Positions 32,150-44,440 of a DNA stretch of 64,000 nucleotides are shown piece by piece. The notes under the pieces are model-generated. The model was not told the origin of the DNA. It worked only from the letters and a program-made list of their open reading frames with translations, and did not search any database. Position 1 is the first letter of the stretch. Every line of letters begins with the position of its first letter. The stretch is from Bedellia somnulentella (taxonomy: Eukaryota > Arthropoda > Insecta > Lepidoptera > Bedelliidae): the NCBI GenBank assembly GCA_963576735.1, contig OY755187.1:3224001-3288000 (forward strand), in the 5' to 3' direction. The position numbers were made by a program, and so were the translations under genes.

Positions 32150-33110
32150 TTTTCATAAAAACCGTATAGGCTCCACTGGCATAACATACATGTGAACTCA
32201 TGTGTCTACATACGCGTAGCTTTAACATCTGTAACTTTGATGTTTAACTTTTCATTTAAACATTATAGTTATTCAATAAAACTAAATAAACTACATTTAT
32301 CCTGCGCGCGCGTTTTTTCCGTCCCTGTCACTCTCAGTAAATTTGACGTAAGAGTGAGCGCAATAGCTGCAAAATGCGGGGAGGCCCTTAAGTTTATTTA
32401 TAAAAAAATACCAAGTATAAAACATTAGAACTTAGAACTAATTTTCCCTCATTCAGTGCAAAGCGGCAACATTACGCGTGCCTCACTGTTGACTCGTTAA
32501 TAAAGTATATATTTCATTCTCTTTACCTCGCCTCAACTGAGGGGTACCTTATGAGGTAAAATGAGGCGGCTCTCACTCAATACTCAACTCATTAAAAAGA
32601 GTGAGATATACAACGCTACAATTTCAATTTATGTTGCCAATTTAACGCAATTTCTCCTACATACAGTTCATACTCATCCTATCTAATGTATCGTACGTAC
32701 GTACATTAATCATGACAACGACAACATAACTGTTACATTATCCGTGCCATGACACGCCTTCAAAGTATTGAGTAGAGGTGAGTCGAAAATATTAGATCAG
32801 GTAAAAATATCAGGTATTTTTCGATACCAGTCCGCACCTAATACAAATAACGCAATACCTAATCTACCTAATACTAGGGTTAGTGAGTAAAAGTCACGTA
32901 AAAGTACTCTGTGGCAAGTCGTCGTGCGCTCGGGCAACATCGTCAGCGGTCGGGTGGGCCGCAGAACTAGGTGAATTCCGGTTCCCGTTCCGCACAAAAC
33001 AATAGCTATCTTTTTCAAAATAATATAACTGAACTATTTTTGGCTTTTTCCGTTGTTCAGTTAGGATATTTTTTTTAATTAGAAGTTGACAGTCCTGTAT
33101 AAGTACGAAG
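32150..33110. other. No gene recognised
   Basis: Several short open frames without domains. A ACGTACGTACGT-like run lies near 32695. Confidence 0.45.
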
Positions 33111-33119
33111 GGAAGATTC

Positions 33120-33260
33120 ATCATAATCATCATCATCATATTAGCGTTTGGACGTTCACTACTGAACATAGACCTCCCTCAATGACTTTCATAAAGGTTG
33201 GTCGGTTGAAAGCGGCCGGCATCCATCGTTTACCGGCCACCTTTACAATATCATAAGAAA
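33120..33260 (+). mobile_element. LINE 3' UTR fragment (CACTACTGAACATAGACCTC type)
   Basis: ATCATCATCATC then GCGTTTGGACGTTCACTACT and CATAGACCTCC; I recognise this as a common lepidopteran LINE 3' UTR block. Confidence 0.55.
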
Positions 33261-33559
33261 AGATTACAATGCATAAACTAAGTTTACTTTTACAAGTAGT
33301 ACGCAGTAAGTAAAATACTGCGTCATATGCACTCAATACGGAGTACTATGTGGATTAGGTATTTGGACTAGGTACTTATGTGGATTAGGAACAGGTGTAT
33401 CTGGTATCAAATTTACCTAGTACAACTCATCTCTAGTATTGAGTCATGTAACATGTAAGTAACATGAAAGGGTCAAAAGTAATATTAAATTAAATGTTAC
33501 ATTTGTAACATTTAGGCAACGTTGCTTTAACACGAAGAATTTTTTGGTTTATATACTCT

Positions 33560-34382
33560 AATAAAGAAGAAATCATACCGCGATGTAGCAATTACCGACA
33601 GTGCCATCTATTGGTGAATATGCAAATCACAGCGCGCTTTTGTATCAGGTTTGCGCTGTTAAAAACTACAAAGTGAGGATGGAGGGAAGTTTTCATTTCC
33701 AGCCCCTGAGTGTAGCTTTGTGATTTCTGTGAAAGCGCTCATATGAACGGTTTAGTATCTTCGAACATAAACTAATTTTTAGAATGAGTTGAAGTTGAGT
33801 TGCGTAAAACGCAATGAAGTACTATAACAACTACAACTACTGGCGCCATCTAGTATTTAATATGTAAATTAGTAATTATTTGGTTTTGGTCACGGGCGCG
33901 ATGGCTTATTTCATGTGTAATTTCGCTGTTTCTCTACCGATTTCTATGATATTTTTTTTATTGAATAGGTAATAATGTTACCTTTTTTAAATTAGGGATG
34001 AGTTAGAGTATTATAAACGTAAGAGTAAACAAATATAATCAGAATACTCCGAACTACTAAGCTATCAGGAGTTACACGTGATATTGTGAGTCAACCATAA
34101 AAGATAGACATATGCTGTTGAACATTTTTTTTTAGTAAATTTTATGAAGATTTTTTCCGCCATACATAGATTTTATGTAACTTTAACCATTAAGGCTGCA
34201 CACGCGACGGAAGTTTCAAAAATGGAGTAACTTCTCCCGTTTTTCCAAAATTTCCCAAAATTCCCCTTTACCACTCTGCTGGAAAGTATACAAATACCTG
34301 TGCAGGAGTATGAAGAATAATTGTACCAAGTTTCGTTAAAATCCGTCAAGTAGTTTTTGTTTCCATAAGGAACATACAAACC

Positions 34383-34432
<50 letters not shown>

Positions 34433-35012
34433 AATTTTACTGATTGCATTTTTGGCATCAGTATCGATCCCTAATCATCACCTGATAGTTATTTTGAAAA
34501 TATATTTCATGTACAGAATTGACCTCTCTACAGATTTATTATAAGTATAGATTTCGGTGTTTGTCTACCGATTTCCATGATTCTTTTTTTATTGAATAGG
34601 TAATAATGTTACCTTTTTTAAATTAGGGATGAGTGAGAGGTTTACAAACGTAAGAGTAAACAAATATAATCAGGATATTCCGAACTGCTAAGCTATCAGG
34701 AATTACACGTGTTATTGTGAGTCAACCGTAAAAGATAGACATATACTGTTGAGGATTTTTTTTTAGAAAATTTTATGAAGAATATTTCCGCCACACATGA
34801 TTTCTATGTAAGTTTAACCATTAAGGCTGCACACGCGACGGAAATGTAAAAAATGGAGTAACTTCCCCGTTTTCCCAAAATTTCCCAAAATTCCCCTTTA
34901 CTTCTCTGCTGGAAAGTATACAAAAACCTGTGCAGGAGTATGAAGAATAATTGTACCAAGTTTCGTTAAAATCCGTCGAGTAGTTTTTGTTTCCATAAGG
35001 AACATACAAACC

Positions 35013-35066
<54 letters not shown>

Positions 35067-35647
35067 AATTTTACTGATTGCATTTTTGGCATCAGTATCG
35101 ATCCCTAATCACCACCTGATAGTTATTTTGAAAATATATTTCATGTACAGAATTGACCTCTCTACAGATTTATTATAAGTATAGATTTCGGTGTTTGTCT
35201 ACCGATTTCCATGATTCTTTTTTTATTGAATAGGTAATAATGTTACCTTTTTTAAATTAGGGATGAGTGAGAGGTTTACAAACGTAAGAGTAAACAAATA
35301 TAATCAGGATATTCCGAACTGCTAAGCTATCAGGAATTACACGTGTTATTGTGAGTCAACCGTAAAAGATAGACATATACTGTTGAGGATTTTTTTTTAG
35401 AAAATTTTATGAAGAATATTTCCGCCACACATGATTTCTATGTAAGTTTAACCATTAAGGCTGCACACGCGACGGAAATGTAAAAAATGGAGTAACTTCT
35501 CCCGTTTTTCCAAAATTTCCCAAAATTCCCCTTTACCACTCTGCTGGAAAGTATACAAATACCTGTGCAGGAGTATGAAGAATAATTGTACCAAGTTTCG
35601 TTAAAATCCGTCAAGTAGTTTTTGTTTCCATAAGGAACATACAAACC

Positions 35648-35697
<50 letters not shown>

Positions 35698-36277
35698 AAT
35701 TTTACTGATTGCATTTTTGGCATCAGTATCGATCCCTAATCATCACCTGATAGTTATTTTGAAAATATATTTCATGTACAGAATTGACCTCTCTACAGAT
35801 TTATTATAAGTATAGATTTCGGTGTTTGTCTACCGATTTCCATGATTCTTTTTTTATTGAATAGGTAATAATGTTACCTTTTTTAAATTAGGGATGAGTG
35901 AGAGGTTTACAAACGTAAGAGTAAACAAATATAATCAGGATATTCCGAACTGCTAAGCTATCAGGAATTACACGTGTTATTGTGAGTCAACCGTAAAAGA
36001 TAGACTAATACTGTTGAGGATTTTTTTTTAGAAAATTTTATGAAGAATATTTCCGCCACACATGATTTCTATGTAAGTTTAACCATTAAGGCTGCACACG
36101 CGACGGAAATGTAAAAAATGGAGTAACTTCCCCGTTTTCCCAAAATTTCCCAAAATTCCCCTTTACTTCTCTGCTGGAAAGTATACAAAAACCTGTGCAG
36201 GAGTATGAAGAATAATTGTACCAAGTTTCGTTAAAATCCGTCGAGTAGTTTTTGTTTCCATAAGGAACATACAAACC

Positions 36278-36331
<54 letters not shown>

Positions 36332-36464
36332 AATTTTACTGATTGCATTTTTGGCATCAGTATCGATCCCTAATCACCACCTGATAGTTATTTTGAAAAT
36401 ATATTTCATGTACAGAATTGACCTCTCTACAGATTTATTATAAGTATATAGATATAAGTATAGA
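33560..36464 (-). mobile_element. Helitron-like element expanded into tandem repeats
   Basis: The left part shares GCGCCATCTAGTAT and CACGGGCGCGATGGCTTATT with fragment alpha. The right end on the minus strand begins TCTATACTTATA. Between lies the four-unit tandem block. The CTAG end is missing. Confidence 0.6.
33933..36464. repeat. Four tandem units of about 632 bp with (GACA)n
   Basis: Unit starts are near 33933, 34564, 35198 and 35829 (spacing 631, 634, 631). Each ends in 11-13 GACA repeats then AAAAATTTTACTGATTGCAT. Units 2 and 4 are nearly identical, and unit 3 is like 2/4 in its first half and like 1 in its second half, so a 1,265-bp dimer was duplicated. The open frames through the microsatellites (CLSVCLSV...) are not genes. 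Confidence 0.9.
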
Positions 36465-36744
36465 TTATTCTAGTCCACCGCTTTACGGCGTTAACTAGTC
36501 AAGAGAATGATTTTCCACGAGGCTATTGCCTATTACGTTGCCACATAAAAGGTATCTACGCTTTTTCCGTTATCAAGTGGTGCAACTTCGTATTATTTTT
36601 TTTATCACATATCCGTAGGTTAATGCCATTTTTATGATTAACGATTATTGATAATACGATCGGTATTAATATCTTTTACAGAAAACTACGTTTCATTTAT
36701 TGTACATGCGCAATTTCTTTTTGCTTACCCGTTTATATATATTT

Positions 36745-38177
36745 CTAGCTTTTTGCCCGCGACTACGTCCGCGTGGACTACATTTTTGCATCCGGTTTAC
36801 ATCCAAATACCAAAACACTATCTTAAGTTCTGATTTTTTATATTTATATTCCCGTGGAATTTGTAATAGATATAAAGAACATTGAGGCTTTTTAAGCAAT
36901 TATTGGGCGATGCAGTTGGAGACCCATTTGACTACCATTTCCCCATTAAACTTCCAAAAGTGTGTGTGGGTGGCTACCCTTTTTTGGGGTTCAAAGCCTT
37001 TAGTATATACTCATAAATGATTGATTACTGAATTTCAAATATTCCTTTTTGTAGTGTCTTCTTGTCTTTGTCTTGCATAATATCAGTCAATCGCATCAAG
37101 TTTCAAATTTCTAGATACAGAAATGTATAAAATCTGTATCCTATATCCCTTAGGGGTCAGTTCCAAAAAACCATTTAATTTCTTCATAAGAATCATGAAT
37201 CAAACCATTTTGTACAAAGTTTCTATGTTCAAAAATGAGAATATCTTTAGTAAGTATGGATAGCAGTTTAGTGATGCGGTGTCGGCCCGGTGCTGCCCCC
37301 TACGTTAACCGTTGGTGATGTGTGAGAGATTGCAGCCAATCAGTCATAGATGGCGGTACTAAATTAAAATTGAGATATGTGATATTATATACCAACTAGG
37401 CATTCTGAGGCTAGAACAGAATATTAATTTATGCGTAAGTATGGCATAATATGTCTATGGGAATATTACTTTAAAAAAAATAAAAGTTATAAAATATATT
37501 CTCAGACCTACCAAATGAATACGCGAAATTCATACAATATACTTTCAATTATCTTTATTCATACATATACGCATAGTTGAATGTGAAAAGGAAGGATTAG
37601 TGCTTCCTATTATTCTTAGCTAACATAAAAGCAAAAAAACGCAAAAGAATCCCCCGGGATTCGATCCTGGGTCTTCCGTTCATATAGTACTAACCAAACG
37701 GTATACCGCTACGCCACGAAGATGTTGGTGTAGGGTCCAAATTTTTGAGGCATCTAGTAGGCATTCTATTGTGAAACAATTAAATGGACATTTATTTTGA
37801 TGAAAATGGACGAAACCCTTATTTTTTCCAAAAAGACTATTAATATAGAGTCCGATAAAGTCGTTCGATGAAAAAACGAATCGTGTAAATATAGGGAGGT
37901 TATTTTTTTATGCCCCTGTGGGAACCGTTGCGAAATCTGGGATAAATTATATCCTATATGTTGGCCAGGTGTATTAGCTACATTCATACCAAATTTGATC
38001 AAGATCGGTCCGGTAGAATTAACGTGATGAACGGACATACAGGCAGTCAGACATTTTTTTCAAAAAGCGCAAATTTGGCTTCAGTATCGAAAATTAAACA
38101 TATTCCACCGATTTTTATTTATTTTTCTTCAATGTACAGTTTTGACCTCGGTACAGACAGTCTTATTATAGTATAGA
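36745..38177 (-). mobile_element. Helitron-like element, single-unit copy
   Basis: Same ends and order as 20852-23032 but with one interior unit: CTAG plus hairpin, old SINE-T piece (about 36880-37010), AGATGGCG, tRNA-like insert, (GACA)-like run near 38038, TCTATACTATAATA on the minus strand. Flanking bases are A/A, not the canonical A/T. Confidence 0.62.
37651..37723 (-). repeat. tRNA-like insert, third copy
   Basis: GGATCGAATCC box B (one change) and TGGCGTAGCGGTATACCG. Confidence 0.6.
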
Positions 38178-38187
38178 AGATAGATTT

Positions 38188-38433
38188 GCTGTGTAGTGTC
38201 GGCTTAGAATAGCACTACCCCATTTCTTCCGGTGGGTGTATGTAAGAGGCGACTAACGGTATTGGGGCTTTTAAGGGATTTTTTGGCGATGTGGTTGGAG
38301 ACCCATCACCAACAACCTTTATTTCACCATCTTTACCCCATGCAACTTCCAAAAGTGGCTGAGGAATTTTTAATTCCTTAGTTCTGGCTACCCCTTCTAG
38401 GGATTTATAGCCGTGAGTATATGTATGTATGTT
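38188..38433 (+). mobile_element. SINE-T copy (subfamily A), complete
   Basis: Only scattered substitutions. It sits just right of the Helitron-like end. Confidence 0.92.
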
Positions 38434-38522
38434 TATATATATAGAACAAACATTGCTATACCGATATGCAGTTTTAAAAAATCCTTAGCTGCATAAAATT
38501 CTGAAATGACACTACAAAGCAT

Positions 38523-39852
38523 TTTAAAAGGGCAAATATTTAACACGGCAACTAAAATCCTTTTTAGGCAACTTTCTATTAGGTCACAAAAAAACTAATT
38601 TTGCAGTGATTAAATATCTTAGCAACTATTAAACTATACAAGCAACAAAATGCTGGGATCAAAAAACTAAAAAAACGGCTGCTACTGTAAGGTATCAAAT
38701 ATATCAAGCGGGATCAGTGAAAAACTGGTTCAGGTATTATAAAACCTAATGTGGCGACTAATTTTTCCGAGGGGATATCATACATTCTTCAGTGGCAACT
38801 ATTGGATTTCTTTATAAAAATACACATCTGGCAGCGATTTTTAGGTAGCATTGAAACTGAAAATGGGTATTATAATAATGTGTTTGGATATTAAAATATT
38901 GTTTGCAGATTCGTAAATTCTTGGAAAGGCGGCAAATGCGCTCGCTGGCTTTTTTATTTTTGTGACTATTATATTAAGTAAATTACATATTATGTGTATT
39001 GAAGTAAAAATTAATGAAACTAAAATATATTAGATAATTTAAATCTTTTTGTTCATGAAAACCTCATGTGGGGATTATTACTAATAAATAAAGAATAAAT
39101 AAAGGAATGAAAAATTACGATTCCCGCCTGTGTCGAAATTCTTCTTTCCTTTATTTATTCTTTATTTATTAAAATATATTAGGTTAGGTTAAAAATTGCT
39201 TCTCCCACCCTAATGGGCAGATGCAATTAAGATAGGGAAAGAAAACAGAGGGGAGAGGGGGGCGAAGCCTCCCTCATTAAAAAACAATTAATCACCACAA
39301 ATGCGTTTGTGCTAGGTTAGGTTAGGGTTAGCTTATGCCCCTTAGAGCGGCTATTGCCTATTGGCAACCTGCGAAGCGGGGTGACGTCGATACGCTGTTA
39401 GGTTAGGTTAAGTTGTGTAGGTGTAGGTTCATTTAAAAGAGGGAATGTTAATAAAATAGACCAAGAATAGTTTTATTGCATATCACAATTTGGTTAATTT
39501 AGATCCCTACAAATGTAGCCAAAAGTATTTTTTTTAAGATCTTGTTTGTATTTATTTGAGACCTTGGTCATGTTTATAGACAACCCCATTTTAGAATTTA
39601 TGAGAGCCTATTTTAAGTTTTTTATCCGCCAATAATTTGTCGCCTTAGAAGAAATTCAATTGCCACAAAAGAAAGTCACTGCCAGATAAAATTTAAATAA
39701 AACCTCAAAACTCATTAAAAAGCCGCCGCTTTCTAGTTAAGATGCTACCTCTAATTAGTCGCCAAAGTAGATTATTTACCATCCATTTTCAGTTTTTTTA
39801 CGACCCGGAATGGTATCAATTTGTCGCCGCGTTAAATACATGCCTTTTAAAA
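38523..39852. mobile_element. Possible large inverted-repeat element
   Basis: TTTTAAAAGGGCAAATATTT then AACACGGCAAC at the left is mirrored at 39820-39852 (GCGTTAAATACATGCCTTTT). Inside are many short GGCAAC/GTCGCC motifs and short TTAGGTTAGG runs. There is no coding sequence and no target duplication. Confidence 0.4.
39035..39169 (+). repeat. HPT element with TSD
   Basis: Flanked by AAAATATATTAG on both sides. Arms AATAAATAAAGAATAAATAA and their mirror enclose only the last bases of the tRNA-like core (CCCGCCTGTGTCG). Confidence 0.75.
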
Positions 39853-39879
39853 GTTTTTAACATTAATAAATTGAACTAC

Positions 39880-40005
39880 TCCTAAGTGGGTACTCTGAAC
39901 ACCAGGTGATAAAGTCACGTGATGTTCAGAAGTATTAGTACCTCTGCCAACCCATTCGGGGATATTCGGCGTGAACGTTTATGTTTATGTTATGTTTATG
40001 TTATG
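39880..40005 (+). mobile_element. SINE-C copy, 5'-truncated
   Basis: 3' third with stem-loop and (ATGTTT)n tail. Duplication AAATTGAACTA on both sides. Confidence 0.88.
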
Positions 40006-40017
40006 TAAATTGAACTA

Positions 40018-40240
40018 GTGTAGTGTCAGCTTCGAAAAGCACTAACCCTTCTTCTACTATAAGGAGTACCACGAGGCGAATTAGGGTGATGATGGGACGT
40101 TTGAGTAGTTGTTGGGCGTTTGAAGACCCATCACCAACAACCTTTATTCAACCATCCTTTTCCAACTCAACTTTCAAAAGAGGCTGATGAATTTCAAAGT
40201 GAAAAGCTAACCCTTTTTGGAAATTGCAGCCGTTAGTATT
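40018..40240 (+). mobile_element. SINE-T copy, old
   Basis: TGTAGTGTCAGCTTCGAAAA head and CATCACCAACAACCTTTATT remain. Many substitutions. Confidence 0.65.
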
Positions 40241-40254
40241 TGAAATGAACTGAT

Positions 40255-40481
40255 TTTAATGTCTAAGAGCTTCCCCATATCTATCCGTGGGTATCGTAAG
40301 ACGCGACTAAGGGTACAGGGGATTTTTATGTGATTTTTAGGCGATGTGGTTGGAGACCCATCAATTATTTATTTTAACCTACTTTTCCCCATTCAAATTA
40401 GAAAAAGTGGCTAAGGAATTTCTTATTCCGAAGCTCTGGCTACCGCTTTTTGGGATTTATAGCCGTGAGTATATGTATGTA
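40255..40481 (+). mobile_element. SINE-T copy (subfamily B), head decayed
   Basis: Clear from CTATCCGTGGGTATCGTAAG to the tail. Confidence 0.82.
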
Positions 40482-40535
40482 ATATCTAAGAGGGACCAAT
40501 ACAACGGGCTTGTTAGTTGCCCTTGATTTAGATGA

Positions 40536-40596
40536 TGGTGTGACCATACCAACCCTTGTTACCCCTCTGGGTAATACGCCGTGAAAACTATGTAGT
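40536..40596 (+). repeat. Isolated 3' stem-loop of the SINE/LINE tail type
   Basis: ACCCCTCTGGGTAATACGCC and GTGAAAACTATG: the same stem-loop layout as the SINE-C end but with different bases, perhaps a fourth family. Confidence 0.4.
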
Positions 40597-40700
40597 ACGC
40601 ACACACCAACTTATCAAATATACTTCCTTCATACATTTACCGCGAACGCGTGAAAAATAACACTAATAAGTATTTTCTAAGATTTTCACGATTGCACATT

Positions 40701-40984
40701 ATAATTAAAACAACTATTGATTTTTATTAAGAACACTAGCAAGACTCCAGATAGCATTAGCTCTTTTTGTACATAGCAAATATTAAACGCAAATGTAACT
40801 TAAAATTTTGTGAAGGTAGTTAGTATTAATAATTTTATAGTACTGACAGTAATGACAAATAACCCATGATAACACATGATACAAATGACCATGATAACTG
40901 AAAAGTTTTCGAAACGTCGGGCTTTAAAAATAATGTAATAACACGCGATTAAAATATCCGAAAATCAATAGTTGTTTCAATTAT
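40701..40984. mobile_element. Possible MITE with 24-bp inverted ends
   Basis: ATAATTAAAACAACTATTGA at the left is mirrored at 40961-40984 with one mismatch. Contents are non-coding. Confidence 0.5.
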
Positions 40985-41171
40985 AACACTAATTAGTTGT
41001 GATAAATGATTAGTTGGTTGTCTTGGCGGCCGTCCAGAGCATCTTTTCATGAAATCAAAAGACGTACGTCTTCGTCGAACGTGCTGCGTTTATCGAGTCG
41101 GTTTCTCAGAAATAATCTGGGTTGGTCTGGCTGTGAAAGATTTTGGATTTTACGACAACATAATCATTATT

Positions 41172-41416
41172 TTAGTACTGAATAAACTTTTTATTTTCTG
41201 TTGCGTTTTCCTTGTTGAAGATGCTAATTGACTCCATGGTTTCTAATGACTTTACAAGCAAAAATACTTGAGCATTATCAAGAACTATCTTTAACCTTGT
41301 TTTGCTTCGTAACTCTTTGGAATAAGCACTGTTGAATATGCTGAGGGGCAGTTGCAGCTTAAGGTTCACATCTTTCCCTTGGTGTCTCGTCCAAAATAAT
41401 ATTTGTGTGTCATTTA
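41172..41416 (-). pseudogene. Possible decayed lipase-like fragment
   Basis: Minus-strand NDTQILFWTRHQGKDVNL, SIFNSAYSKELRSKTRLKIV recalls the N-terminal strand order of insect neutral lipases (YTR/WTR, then FN-x-x-x-PTK-x-x-VHG). The GW/GF after VLH is absent and no splice sites were confirmed. Could be chance. Confidence 0.2.
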
Positions 41417-41419
41417 AAA

Positions 41420-41760
41420 AGGTTGTTAACGATGAGGGAACACATCTCAAAGAAACGTGTATCAAACAAAGTGAATTACCACTTTGTTTGATACACGTTT
41501 CTTGACCAGATAAAAAACGTTCTTATAAAGGCGGGGGTCCAAAGTGAGAAGAATAAAAGAGCATGTATGAGAAGAATAATGAATGTAAGGGAAGCAAGAG
41601 AGGTTTGTCAAGATCGTACTAAGTGGCGATCGATAGTCTCTGCCTACCCCAATGGGAATAATGGGCGTGAGTATAAGTAAGTAAGTAAGTGAATTACCAC
41701 TTCTATCATCACAAGCCTATGAAGGCTCCCCATCACATGAATACACTATCCTGTCTAATC
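41420..41760 (+). mobile_element. SINE-C copy, diverged, interrupted by LINE-A
   Basis: GGTTGTTAACGATGAGGGAA at the left and ATCACATGAATACACT at the right belong to one SINE-C body split at 41485-41688. Confidence 0.55.
41485..41688 (+). mobile_element. LINE-A copy, strongly 5'-truncated
   Basis: Flanked by GTGAATTACCACTT (41471-41484 and the copy from about 41689). It carries AATAAAAGAGCATGTATG, GATCGTACTAAGTGGCGATC, the tail stem-loop and GGGCGTGAGTATAAG with (TAAG)n. The first 18 bases are an inverted copy of target DNA. Confidence 0.85.
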
Positions 41761-41838
41761 CTCTGACTAACTAATTAGTATTTCATGAGTTATTTAGTAC
41801 ACTGAGATAAGTGTTTCCAGATATTAACTTTTAATCAT

Positions 41839-42080
41839 ACATAACATAACATAACATAAACGTTCACGCCGAATATCCCCGAAGGGGTTGGCAGAGGTAC
41901 TAATACTTCTGAACATCATGTAACTTTGTCACCTGGTGTTCAGAGTACCCACGTTTTGCATGGACAGTGTACTCACGTGATAGGGGGCAGGCCTATCGCC
42001 GTTTTGTACGAATACACTGTCACATGACTAAGTACAACTCAGCCACGTGGGTTTCCTCACGATGTTTTCCCTCACCGTTT
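41839..42080 (-). mobile_element. SINE-C copy, head missing
   Basis: From (CATAA)n and AACGTTCACGCCG to CGATGTTTTCCCTCACCG. Confidence 0.87.
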
Positions 42081-42196
42081 TCACCTCAACTTTTAATCAC
42101 TCTTGTTGTTTTAGTCACTTGTTGGCACAAGTCACTGATGAATAAATACATTCTTATACTCACGGCTAAAAATTCCAGAAGAACACCTTTTTTTAT

Positions 42197-42275
42197 AATA
42201 ACACTGTCACATGACAAAGCACAACTTATCCATTATGTGTTTCCTCTCCATTAACATCCGTGATAATTATTTTAA
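42197..42275 (-). mobile_element. SINE-C middle fragment
   Basis: ACACTGTCACATGACAAAGC to ACATCCGTGATAATT, decayed. Confidence 0.55.
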
Positions 42276-42349
42276 ATAATGAGAGAATTGTAAATAAAGC
42301 TGTATAGCTTGCAATCACATGGTACTCAAAGGTCGAAGGCCCTCTTAAC

Positions 42350-42713
42350 ATAAAACATTACATAAACGTTACGCCGAATATCTCCGAAGGGGTTGGCAGA
42401 GGTACTAATACTTCTCATCATCACGTGACGTTGTCACCTGGTGTTCAGAGTACCCACGTTTTGCATGGACAGTGTAATCACGTGATAGGGGGCAGGCCTA
42501 TCGCCGTTTTGTACGAATACACTGTCACATGAATAAGTACAACTCAGCCATGTGGGTATCCTCACGATGTTTTCCCTCACCGTTAACAACCGTGACAAAT
42601 TAACCACACATATGACTTTATAAAAGACAAATTGGTGTAGGCCCGACCCGGGATTTGAACACTAGTCGCTTGCACGTTAACCGGTGTTCTACCCATTGAG
42701 CTATTAAGGCGTC
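42350..42713 (-). mobile_element. SINE-C copy, near full length
   Basis: Complete order from tail to tRNA-like head (GGATTTGAACACTAG, CTACCCATTGAGCTATTA). Confidence 0.9.
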
Positions 42714-43838
42714 TTATAAATCAATATTGATGGTAGTATGCCAGTTTGCAGTATGCCAAAATGCATCGCTAGCTTCTTCAACGCAGAAGAAAAGCAAATA
42801 CCGAAACTATTATTTATTGTATCGAAGTGTGTCCATAATAAAATATTGAACGTTTGCATAACTTCAACATACAATTTATTTGAACTTTAACTTTTCGATA
42901 CGTACAGAAACTTTCCCTATTTTCTCTCGAATTAGTTAAATAATAATAAAAACTCTTTATTGTACATCCCAAAAAAACAACAATTACAAAAAAAATATCG
43001 GTACAAAAGCCAAACAACTGGCGGTCTTATCACTAAGAGCGATCTCTTCCAGACAACCCAAGAATGGAAAGATTTGCTGGATTAAAAACATGTTCGGTAG
43101 ATGTCCAATAAATTAAACTGATTTGCTTAAAAACTAAAATTATTCGTCAAACTATTTACTTATCTATTTTAAATATTACTACGTTAAGTCTGAAATAAAA
43201 CGATAAATAGCGTATAAAATATTTCACGAGTTTATTTTATATTGTTATGCCTACATTCATGGAAATAAATCTAGGTATATGTCATAGGATCGTTTTTAGT
43301 TCATATCAATAAGTCTTTTGCCTACCCCAATGGCATTAAACTACGTTATAAGTGAACAAGTAAAATTCACTACAATTCCATTCTAAAACATTTTGTAAAT
43401 TTCCATTGCTTTCTAATTAAATCAACAACAATATGAACAAACAAGGAATGCCTACTTAAAAGTAATTGTTTTCATAATAACAAAGATAAGGACATATTGA
43501 CAAACAATAATACGCAATCAGGCGACCACATATTACTTGGTATTGATAAAACACTTATTATTGTAACCTTTACTGCGATGCAATATTGTGGGCCTATTTA
43601 CTCTTGACATAATTATAGTTTATCTTTTGTATGAGTATTAAGTTAGGGCTTTGCCACAATATCAAGGCAGGGCATCGTTGATAATACATTCCCATGATAT
43701 GGGCCGTGATTTTATCAAGAGCATAAGTAGATGAATCAGCTATACTTAGAAAGAAAGAATACATTTATTCGTAAGAACAACTTACAAAAAAAACTATCTT
43801 ATAGCTAACAAAAAGAATTTAAGTGGAAACTAATCGGC
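42714..43838. other. No gene; LINE-A tail scrap near 43303-43360
   Basis: The scrap reads TTTTGCCTACCCCAATGGCA. The rest is AT-rich without features. Confidence 0.5.
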
Positions 43839-44020
43839 GTATATAACATAACATAACATAAACGTTCACGCTGAATATCCCCGAAGGCGTTGGCAGGCAG
43901 GTATTCAGAGTACCCACGTTTTGCATGTACAGTGTACTCACGTGATAGGGGGCAGGCCTATCGCCGATTCTGTACGAATACACTGTCACATGACTAGGTA
44001 CAACTGAGCCATGTGGGTTT
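43839..44020 (-). mobile_element. SINE-C copy, head missing, internal deletion
   Basis: The block between the stem-loop and GTACCCACGTTTTGCATG is shortened. Confidence 0.82.
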
Positions 44021-44197
44021 CCATCCCACGAAGACAGTACAAGTATACAAGATACAAGTGATCCGCAACGGCCGGGCTGGTTAGCACACTTTCCGATTTC
44101 TTGAACAAAATAAAAAACTTGACATCAGCTTTCTAATGAAAGCCCCATTGGAATCGTTCAAGGAGCTGTTTCAAACGTTAGAAACAGATGGAATAAT

Positions 44198-44440
44198 ACA
44201 TATATACATACATATACTCACGGTTATATTTCAATGGAAGAGGTAGCCAGAGCTAAGGAATTATAAATTCCTCAGCCACTTTTGGAAGTTGAGTGGGGAA
44301 AAGATGGAAAAAATAAAGGTTTTTGGTGATGGTCTCCAACCGCATCGCACAAAAATCCAATAAAAAGCCCCAATGCCCTAAGTCGCCTCTTACGACACCC
44401 GTGGGTAGAAAGGGGTAGCGACATTCTAAGCCGGCACTAC
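44198..44440 (-). mobile_element. SINE-T copy (B head, A body)
   Basis: Complete, with a short insertion in the head (CACTACAACACAGCC). Confidence 0.88.

Noticed and set aside
34898..36357. Open frames with repeated CLSV residues
   Set aside because: They are translations of the (GACA)n microsatellite inside tandem repeats, not proteins.
33933..36464. CRISPR-like array
   Set aside because: Units are 632 bp and the genome is eukaryotic; there are no spacer-repeat proportions.
39170..39430. Short TTAGGTTAGG runs resembling insect telomere repeats
   Set aside because: Only two or three units each and separated; no array. Such runs are common in insect DNA.
40880..40925. CTGA...CGAAACGTC resembling a hammerhead ribozyme core
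   Set aside because: The stems needed for a three-way junction could not be found by eye.
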